Shown here: piece by piece, positions 57,796-64,000 of the stretch
How the letters are laid out: the number at the start of each line of letters is the position of its first letter
How positions within the stretch are numbered: the stretch's first letter is position 1
NCBI RefSeq assembly: GCF_003586445.1
Contig: NZ_CP030028.1
Location: 2,742,501 to 2,806,500 of the forward strand
DNA length: 64,000 nucleotides
Source of the DNA: Bacillus sp. Y1
Lineage (GTDB): Bacteria > Bacillota > Bacilli > Bacillales > Cytobacillaceae
Direction of reading: 5' to 3'
The notes under the pieces: generated by a model
The model's input: the letters and a program-made list of their open reading frames with translations, nothing else
Told to the model about the DNA's origin: nothing
The model's database searches: none
Translations under genes and position numbers: made by a program

Positions 57796-58689
57796 TTATT
57801 TTGGATTTCTTAATCCAAGGATCATCTTTTGTTGAAAATGTTTTGAACCTTCTCTCTCAAACTTCTCTTCCAAAGACTCCTCAAGTCTTGTTTGATCAAT
57901 TACTACTATATTCCCTTCCTCATCTTGTTCAAATTCCTTCATTGATTTCTCTAAAGCACCTTGATTAGACTGTTTAGCTGCTACCAATAAATTCTTAATA
58001 CTTCTCAAATCTCTTGCAGGTATCTTTCCACTCAATTCCTTCAGGGACTCTACTACAACATCATAGTCCTTGATTAGCGACCTTTCCCTCATACCATAGT
58101 TATACATGGTTACTCTATACTGATTAAATGTTTTTCTCATTTTTTGCAATAGCGCGTGGTCAAAATAACCCTTTTTATCTCTCGTCTCAATCTGGTAATC
58201 TGCCATTGTATAATAAATATCATTTAATTCTTTTGGAATTTCTAGAGAAGTATTGCTTTCGTTTATAATCCGATCAACTGATGCCACCGTTTCTGCTGAG
58301 GAATGGGTAGAGAACAATTCTCTATATTTCTCTAATAACTTTACTCTCGCCTGAAACGGGGACATACTTTTTTTCATTTGAGGAAGAATGTCTGAAATTG
58401 CTTGGGACATCATCGTGTTAAAGTTAGCGAATAATCTATAAATATCTTTCGCTTTATTAAAGGGAATCACTTGCCCATTGCGGTCTATGACTAAGTGTCC
58501 ACTTATTCCTTTTTGAATTTTAATTAGATATTGATTTATAAAATAATACTCTGTCCCATCATAGTAAGCATAATCCCACATATCCCATTTCTCATAAAAC
58601 TTTTTATAACTTTTGATACTTTCAATTTGTCTAGATGTTGGCTTTGTATTAATCATCGATAGCTTTTCACTGTTTTGAACTTCAGACAT
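57796..58689 (-). CDS. Hypothetical protein (297 aa), largely helical
   Basis: No family is recognised. The N-terminal third mixes aromatic and beta-like sequence (YEKWDMWDYAYYDGTEYYFINQ, then SGHLVIDRNGQVIPF). The rest is mostly charged helix, and an acidic C-terminus has a conserved-looking DEEGNIVVIDQ segment. There is no signal peptide, membrane segment or metal motif. ATG follows GGAGG. Codon use and length suggest a real gene. Confidence 0.7.
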   Translation of the reverse strand: MSEVQNSEKLSMINTKPTSRQIESIKSYKKFYEKWDMWDYAYYDGTEYYFINQYLIKIQKGISGHLVIDRNGQVIPFNKAKDIYRLFANFNTMMSQAISDILPQMKKSMSPFQARVKLLEKYRELFSTHSSAETVASVDRIINESNTSLEIPKELNDIYYTMADYQIETRDKKGYFDHALLQKMRKTFNQYRVTMYNYGMRERSLIKDYDVVVESLKELSGKIPARDLRSIKNLLVAAKQSNQGALEKSMKEFEQDEEGNIVVIDQTRLEESLEEKFEREGSKHFQQKMILGLRNPK

Positions 58690-58872
58690 TATTGTACCTC
58701 CAAAAAAAAAGGATCTTTATTTATTACGAACAAGTACGTTTAAAGTTCCTTATTTAACTAAACTCCTTTTGTGGAAGAAGAAAAAACGGACCTCCACAGC
58801 GATCACTTTCTTAACTCTTGCCCCTTTAGCTTAAGTGCAACTCTTCACAATGCATAAAAAAATCATTATGAT

Positions 58873-58911
58873 ATTAAAAAAAGTCCTTACAGTTAAATGC
58901 AGAAGGACTTT
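58873..58911 (-). terminator. Terminator hairpin
   Basis: AAAGTCCTT (58880-58888) pairs with AAGGACTTT (58903-58911), with a T7 tract on the minus strand. It probably served the DUF3231-like gene whose scrap lies beside it. Confidence 0.72.
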
Positions 58912-58938
58912 AAATGTGTAATTTACGATTATTTCTTA

Positions 58939-59022
58939 TTAATTCATCTTATTGGATGCCATTGGAGGCTGTTCTAACCAACCATTTTTAATCATAATAT
59001 TAGCGCCATCTTCAGAATACAT
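58939..59022 (-). pseudogene. C-terminal fragment of a DUF3231-like protein
   Basis: The minus-strand frame reads YSEDGANIMIKNGWLEQPP and ends at TAA. This is the typical end of DUF3231 proteins of Bacillus. Nothing upstream continues it, and a terminator follows. The 370-base gap between the neighbouring genes holds only this and the hairpin. Confidence 0.55.
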
Positions 59023-59061
59023 CTATCATCTAGGGATAGCAGGGCCCCTTTGGATGGCTCC

Positions 59062-59292
59062 CTAAATAAAAAATCCCAATGCATATTTAATTCCTTCTTC
59101 GACTTCACTCGTTTCATATCCTTCTAAATCTTCCTGTGAAATTTCAAGTTTTGTTTTGGATAGTGAATAACCACTGTCTAAATTCACATCTAATGTTACT
59201 TCGTATCCAGTTTCAGTTGGTTTAATTTCAATAATATCGTAGTCACGTATGGCAGTACCTGTTTCATATTCAAATGGTTCTAATTCAGACAT
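59062..59292 (-). CDS. Small acidic protein of unknown function (76 aa)
   Basis: 76 residues, acidic and beta-rich (RDYDIIEIKPTETGYEVTLD, then SLSKTKLEISQEDL). ATG follows GGGAGG at good spacing. No family is recognised. The next 240 bases upstream hold no gene. Confidence 0.6.
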   Translation of the reverse strand: MSELEPFEYETGTAIRDYDIIEIKPTETGYEVTLDVNLDSGYSLSKTKLEISQEDLEGYETSEVEEGIKYALGFFI

Positions 59293-59531
59293 TCCTTACC
59301 CTCCCGATAATAATATAATCATTCTACTTGGTTGTATTTTATCCAAACACCGCCATAAATATTTTAATGCAGTAAAACACCAAAAACACCTGCCTCCCTT
59401 TACATCTCAGGAGGTCCAGGCGTTTTTTATAGGTATTGGGTGCACGAACAATGTTCTAATTGTCAGGAATTCTGTTCCCCTTGTTGGATGGTAAAGCATA
59501 GAGTCCATACACCATCTTTTAATATTCTCCC

Positions 59532-60002
59532 TTACTTATATCTACTTAATATTTCTTCTGGAATATGACAATAATCATTTGGATATCTAGCTAACCTATC
59601 TTGATGTTCTTCTGCACTTCTCACATAGTTTGTAAGAGGTAATACTTCAACAACTATAAGGTCATAATCATTTCTCTCACTAAGAAACGCCATCGCCTCT
59701 ATTAAGTGTTCAGGCTTTTCACTATATACTCCTGTTCTGTATTTCTTACCAACATCCTGTCCTTGTTTATTCAAACTGTATGGGTCAATAATTTCAAAAA
59801 AATATCCCATTAATTCCTTGATCGTTACAACCTTCGGATTAAATCCTGTTTTTACACATTCAGCGTAGCCATCATAATCACTATCAAGTGTTTGACTTGT
59901 TCCATTAGCTCTTCCCGCTTCTGTAAACTTAACTCCAGGTAAAGTTTTTATAAAAGCTTGTACTCCCCATAAACATCCACCTGCAAAATATACTATTTCC
60001 AT
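59532..60002 (-). CDS. msrA: Peptide methionine sulfoxide reductase A
   Basis: A 156-residue enzyme reducing methionine-S-sulfoxide. The active-site start is FAGGCLWGVQA (Leu replaces the usual Phe of GCFWG; the residue is Cys, not Sec). YDGYAECV and a late SAEEHQDRLARYP segment match the family. It lacks a C-terminal resolving Cys pair of the long forms, as in shorter MsrA proteins. ATG follows GAGGAG. Confidence 0.88.
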   Translation of the reverse strand: MEIVYFAGGCLWGVQAFIKTLPGVKFTEAGRANGTSQTLDSDYDGYAECVKTGFNPKVVTIKELMGYFFEIIDPYSLNKQGQDVGKKYRTGVYSEKPEHLIEAMAFLSERNDYDLIVVEVLPLTNYVRSAEEHQDRLARYPNDYCHIPEEILSRYK

Positions 60003-60144
60003 ATTGACTCTCCTCTTTGTTTAAACACCCAAAATTTTTATTCTAAGTAAATAAAAAAGGAAAAAACTGCAGTTAGTTACTATGATCCGGCTTATTCAAA
60101 TTACTGTTTTAAACACATTCGGATAACTAATCGTATTCAATAAA

Positions 60145-60178
60145 AAGAGCATTAATCCCTTCTAAGATCAATACTCTT
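60145..60178. terminator. Hairpin terminator/repeat downstream of the lipoprotein gene
   Basis: AAGAGCATTAATC and GATCAATACTCTT arms. The sequence resembles the hairpin at 60826-60852. The 325-base gap 60003-60327 holds this, a TTGTTCAACTA...CGTTAGT repeat-like tail and no gene. Confidence 0.6.
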
Positions 60179-60327
60179 AACAAACCTTGTTCAACTATGC
60201 TGCTCCGTTAGTAAATTAACTTCTAGAACAGTTAGTATCCTTTTGATGTTTTTGTGTTGTACGTAAGTTTTTCCAATTTACTTTCAATTGAAAAACAAGT
60301 AATCACTACTACAACTACTCTAATTGA

Positions 60328-60732
60328 TTACTCCTCATACTTTTCTTTTAACTCTTCATATACTTTAAAAGCTACATCATATAATTCACTATCGTCACTA
60401 ACACGATAATATTCATTCTCATTAGAGATATAGCAAATTGATTTAGCATCACAGACAATCTGACCTGAAATTTGGTCATTATGAACAAATGAAATTGTGA
60501 TAGCCTCTTCATAATCAATTTCTTCTGTTGTGGTTCCAATAGTTTTTAACTGATTATAGTGATTAACTAATAATTTTACTGTATCTGCATCAATTTTATT
60601 TAAACCATAATAGATACTTGAACCATAACCAATATCAAAATAATCAGCTTTAATTTCTTTCACATCTGCTGTATTTCCACATCCAACTAATGCTAAAACG
60701 GATATAAAAATGATTAAAACAACTTTTTTCAT
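60328..60732 (-). CDS. Small lipoprotein of unknown function
   Basis: About 134 residues with a lipoprotein signal peptide (KKVVLIIFISVLALVGC, Cys near residue 18) and a small mixed domain after it. Notable segments are YFDIGYGSSIYYGL, HNDQISGQIVCDAKSICY and a lysine/glutamate-rich end. ATG at 60732 is chosen because GGGGG stands 8 bases before it; an ATG 6 bases upstream overlaps the ribosome site. No family is recognised. Confidence 0.72.
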   Translation of the reverse strand: MKKVVLIIFISVLALVGCGNTADVKEIKADYFDIGYGSSIYYGLNKIDADTVKLLVNHYNQLKTIGTTTEEIDYEEAITISFVHNDQISGQIVCDAKSICYISNENEYYRVSDDSELYDVAFKVYEELKEKYEE

Positions 60733-60825
60733 TTCCATCACCCCCAGCAACCAATTATTTAAAATAGACATACTTATACAGCAGTTTTAAGTTATCCTGC
60801 TCGTATGTTAAATTCAATCAAAAAA

Positions 60826-60852
60826 AGCATTAATCCTTCCTGGATCAATGCT
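60826..60852. repeat. Hairpin of the GCATTAATCC family
   Basis: AGCATTAATCC (60826-60836) pairs with GGATCAATGCT (60842-60852). It matches the hairpin at 60145 and, more loosely, 54731. Confidence 0.6.
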
Positions 60853-60987
60853 CCAAATGAAATATCTTATTAAACTATCCAATTTATTATATGTTTCACC
60901 ATTGATCACTAATTTAGTTGAGTCTTTATATTAATAATCAAAACTTTTCTAATACTAACCATAATGAATTAGAACTAGTACATGTGA

Positions 60988-61215
60988 CTAGATTCTCTTT
61001 TTAACATCTTCTCTTATTAACTCAATAATATTATCAGATAAATTTGCTGGAAGAGACGTACCATCTTTAAAAACCCATGTATTAATTATTTCAAGGTCTG
61101 CTTTTTTAAAAGTAATGCTATAATCTTTATTTTGGTAAGCAAAATCAGTTGTCACGAATTCTTCACCATCAAATTTATCATCAATAATCATGTTATTTAT
61201 TTCATAAGGCTTCAT
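60988..61215 (-). CDS. Small protein of unknown function (75 aa)
   Basis: 75 residues, beta-rich then helical (TDFAYQNKDYSITFKKADLE, then DNIIELIREDVKKRI). ATG stands behind GAGGAG. I do not recognise a family. Its fold pattern resembles small accessory proteins often found in such Bacillus regions. Confidence 0.6.
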   Translation of the reverse strand: MKPYEINNMIIDDKFDGEEFVTTDFAYQNKDYSITFKKADLEIINTWVFKDGTSLPANLSDNIIELIREDVKKRI

Positions 61216-61418
61216 AATTAATCTCCTCGTTTCTCATTCTTTTATATAGAGTTAACTTTATATTTATGTTTATTCATTATTTCAACCAACCTACACAGGT
61301 TATCAAAAAGAAAAGGCAGCCTCATTATTTAAGAAACGCACTCGTTAGTTTATATTCAATTTTTCACAAACAATAAATTTTACCCTGTGACAGCAAGTAA
61401 TAATGTAAGAGAATATTA

Positions 61419-62039
61419 TTAGTAGGCGATACCTACACGTGATTTTATATAATTATTACTTTTAATCTGCTTATATGTAAAATCTGCTGTATCCGATACG
61501 TATATTTTATCTCCACCCACCGGCAAAAAATCACGTTCCACACGATATTCACCTATACTTTCTCCTTCCGGTAAATACGTAGGACATACAATAGTCCATT
61601 CGAGTGTTGATTGTTTAAGTATATCGTAAACTTTATGATGTTCTTCTGCTGCACGGGTTGATTTTCGTTTTGATTCACTTGACTGATAACGGAGTACGGT
61701 TGGCGTAGTTCTACTTTGTAAGATCCCTGCAGTTCCTATCGTGATAATTCGTTTTATACCTTCGTTTTCCATTGCTTTAATAATTAGTGGCATACTTTCT
61801 GAGAGAGTAGTTGTGCCATCAGTATTTAATGCACTAAAAACTACATCAATCCCATGCATTGCACGTACTATATCATTTTTATTTAAAACATTCCCTTGAA
61901 TAATGGTTAAATTTTCACTATTTATTTGAATCTTCTCTGGAGTGCGAACTAATACAGTAACATTATGTCTATCATGAAGGGCATAAGTTACTATTTGACT
62001 TCCAACTCGTCCAGTTGCACCTAAAATTAAAATATTCAA
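61419..62039 (-). CDS. NAD(P)-binding SDR (NmrA/atypical SDR5-like)
   Basis: A 206-residue Rossmann protein: nucleotide loop ILGATGRVGSQIV, then VLVRTPEKI, a GNVLNKNDIVRAM segment with VFSAL, ITIGTAGIL, and the final DTADFTYKQI. It resembles NAD(P)H-binding proteins related to flavin reductases and NmrA regulators. The Ser-Tyr-Lys triad of classic SDRs is not complete. AGGAGG precedes the ATG. Confidence 0.85.
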   Translation of the reverse strand: MNILILGATGRVGSQIVTYALHDRHNVTVLVRTPEKIQINSENLTIIQGNVLNKNDIVRAMHGIDVVFSALNTDGTTTLSESMPLIIKAMENEGIKRIITIGTAGILQSRTTPTVLRYQSSESKRKSTRAAEEHHKVYDILKQSTLEWTIVCPTYLPEGESIGEYRVERDFLPVGGDKIYVSDTADFTYKQIKSNNYIKSRVGIAY

Positions 62040-62236
62040 AAGTAAAATCCTCCTTTTTACGAATTTAAATAATTACACTTTACTTTAAATATATAAATTC
62101 AAACTGTATTGATGTAAAGCACGTATTCCCTGACTATCTTTGAGTGTGGGGTGTTGAGAAATTAACTTGTTGAAAAGAGCGAGACTTATCTTTTTATTCA
62201 GCTACCTAAGTCTTGAAAAAAGAACTTCGAATAAGA

Positions 62237-62270
62237 AAAACATAGGGAGATTTTAGTCTTCCTATGTTTT
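62237..62270. terminator. Bidirectional terminator
   Basis: AAAACATAGG (62237-62246) pairs with CCTATGTTTT (62261-62270), next to the end of the small minus-strand gene. Confidence 0.7.
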
Positions 62271-62278
62271 CATTCATA

Positions 62279-62437
62279 TTATTTATCTGTTTGTTCATGC
62301 TTCTTTTTCAAATACTCCGCACGTATTTTTTCAAGTTGCTGCTTTTTATCAAATTTGGCAGGCTTGTGTTTTTCATGATACTTTGTAACAGCTACCTTAC
62401 CTTTGGTATCCAATTGATATTTCCCCACTTCGTTCAC
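62279..62437 (-). CDS. Small basic protein of unknown function (52 aa)
   Basis: The minus-strand frame from GTG (62437) encodes 52 residues, strongly basic (YHEKHKPAKFDKKQQLEKIR, then EYLKKKHEQTDK). AAGGA lies upstream at a rather long distance, and a terminator follows directly. The terminator and the steady codon pattern favour a real gene. Confidence 0.45.
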   Translation of the reverse strand: MNEVGKYQLDTKGKVAVTKYHEKHKPAKFDKKQQLEKIRAEYLKKKHEQTDK

Positions 62438-62770
62438 CTACTTTTCTTGTCCTTAAAGAGAATCTATTCACCAAATATAATATACCTTATTTTACTGAAG
62501 TAAACCTTATTACTTTATTAGTGTACTGCTAACTTTGCATATAACAGTAAAAACATTAAAAACTTAGTAAAATAATTCATCGCCAAATGGTATTCATTTC
62601 ATTGCTACAATCAAAATTCCTTCGTCCAACCTTTCCATGAGGTGGATGTCAGTCATGTGCCCCACAGGGTCCTTGCCCGAAGTTTAGTTGCTTTGCTGAC
62701 TAATCCGTGCTTCAAATGTACGAGATTTATAAAACTTAAAACTCTTTTCTACTTTACTGTTCCTACTGAA

Positions 62771-63939
62771 TTAAGCGTCTTTTTCAACTTCTATGTTTGC
62801 TTTCATATGGGGGATATCCTGTAACATTCGCTCTTCACTAAACTCAAATTGTTTCTTACCAATGGCAAAGAAAATACGAATTAACTTATTGCACAGAGCT
62901 ATCAGAGACTGCATTTTCTTTAGTGGATTATCAGGACGCTGTGTGTAATAGGCGTGCAGCGCTTTAAAGGCCGAATTCTTCGCAACCATAATCATACAAA
63001 CCCTGAAGAGGAGAGCTCTCAGCTTCTTTCTACCTCGTTTGGTAATTTTTGTTTGCCCTTTATGCTTGCCAGAGGTGTTCTCCTTCAAGCTCAATCCAGC
63101 TAGCTTAATGATTTGTCTAGGATGAGAATAGTCTTGAAGATTTCCAACTTCCGCAAAGAAGCCGGCAACAGTATCTCTCCCTACTCCCTTAATGGCTAAC
63201 ATTTGTTGAACACCAGGAATATGTTCAATTAGGTTATCTATCTTAACATCTAGTTCTACGAACTTCTCTTGTATCAAGTCATACTTATCAAGCAGAGTCG
63301 CTAGTTCTAATTTAGCCATATCAGCACCCTGACGAAGTCCGATGGACTCTTTAGCTGCTTGTTTTAACTCTATTATTTTGTTTAGTCCTACACTCCGACT
63401 AACTGCTTTTCGTAAATGATGCAATAAGTACTGATCAGTGAAATGAATCAGTTCATGCGGTAAGGCTCCTAGCCTTAAAAACCTTCCCAACTCTTAAAGA
63501 CGGTTAAAAACTCAGGAAAATACCGATCTAGCCAGTTGTGAATCTGGCTTTGCACCGTTTGAAGGTCATCAGTTAAGAGATCACGTATTTTTTTCGCCAC
63601 ACGGAGTTCTGCATAAACACCTTGTGGAATCGTTGGTTCAGCATATCTCCCGTCCTTGACCAGCTGTGCGATGACTTTAGCGTCTTTCACATCGTTTTTT
63701 GTTGGTGAATTATCGTCGAGTTCCTTACTTTTCTTTACATGTAGAGGATTAACGACGACAAACTTTATATGATTCTCTTTAAGAATATGAGCTAAATTCA
63801 ACCAATAATGCCCGGTAGGTTCCATCCCTACGATCACTTTTTTCATGTGTTGTTTTAGCTTTAATTGATTGATCCAATCTAGAAACAGTTTAACTCCCGG
63901 CTTGGTATTCTCAAAATAACAAGGGGAGCCAAACTCCAT
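62771..63939 (-). pseudogene. IS110-family transposase, frameshifted and 5'-altered (copy C)
   Basis: The first part (63939-63475) carries VGMEPTGHYWLN, VNPLHVKKSKE and DAKVIAQLV of the IS110 RuvC-like domain. The second (63490-62771) carries the transposase_20 part (GVGRDTVAGFFAEVG, GKHKGQTKITKRGRKKL) and a C-terminus EERMLQDIPHMK. The two frames meet at a run of five T (63477-63481 on the minus strand); one more T would restore a single protein. Upstream of EFGSP the sequence no longer matches copy B, so the first catalytic Asp is missing. The flank 62438-62770 shows no gene. Confidence 0.87.
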
Positions 63940-64000
63940 TCCTCTTTTTTTATAACCAATAACCTGATTTAGTAAACAAAAAAATTGATTGTTGTTAAAC

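Noticed and set aside
59380..59520. Riboswitch-like or T-box-like region between the small acidic protein and msrA
   Set aside because: A partial hairpin exists but no T-box or known aptamer motif could be identified.
59532..60002. MsrA as a further selenoprotein
   Set aside because: The active-site codon encodes Cys (GGCLWG) and there is no in-frame TGA.

Overview
The window looks like a chromosome segment of a spore-forming Bacillaceae species (Bacillus or a close relative). It carries small acid-soluble spore protein genes (sspP, sspO, sspN, tlp), a CotM-like coat protein gene, low-GC coding DNA, strong GGAGG-type ribosome binding sites and many short stem-loop/T-run terminators. Gene order from about 3.2 to 28.2 kb (cotM-sspP-sspO-citB-yneN-sspN-tlp-yneP-yneQ-yneR-plsY-yneT-parE-parC) follows the B. 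subtilis yne/citB/par neighbourhood as I remember it. No tRNA, rRNA or CRISPR array was seen.

1-5.2 kb: the end of kbl and all of tdh (threonine to glycine) are followed by a selenium cassette. selD (selenophosphate synthetase) is itself a selenoprotein, read through an in-frame UGA. Next comes a 77-residue SelW-like protein with a Cys-x-x-Sec motif, also missed by ordinary gene calling, and then selA. A third selenoprotein, HesB/IscA-like with a Gly-Sec-Gly-Gly motif, lies at 17.7-18.0 kb. All three UGA codons are followed by a small hairpin whose loop begins with G, as expected of bacterial SECIS elements. selB and selC are not in the window.

5-31.5 kb: a conserved core with spore proteins, aconitase (CcpC-type dyads upstream), mtnA, a thioredoxin-like protein, a tandem AAA ATPase, CapA-like and MprF-domain proteins, a sensorless histidine kinase, plsY, a GH18 protein, topoisomerase IV (LexA box upstream), acetyltransferases and a staygreen-family protein.

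31.5-32.9 kb: a junk junction with an IS110 transposase scrap and a decayed group II intron.

32.9-52.8 kb: an alpha-glucan (probably dextran/isomaltooligosaccharide) locus. It encodes a 2085-residue secreted protein that joins a GH27-like domain, several carbohydrate-binding-type modules and a GH31 domain. Around it are a ROK repressor, a PrsA-like foldase, a membrane-anchored GH66 dextranase/CITase-type enzyme, a TapA-like secreted protein and a secreted GH31 alpha-glucosidase. Divergent from these is a YesM/YesN-type two-component system with a sugar-binding lipoprotein but no permeases. A cre site, a palindrome shared by two promoters of the locus, and direct repeats in the central intergenic region suggest CcpA, ROK and AraC-type control.

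52.8-64 kb: a loose accessory region of small genes (transglutaminase-like, DUF2187, GNAT, MsrA, lipoprotein, SDR and unknowns). It holds recurring intergenic repeat/hairpin sequences and two more damaged IS110 transposase genes.
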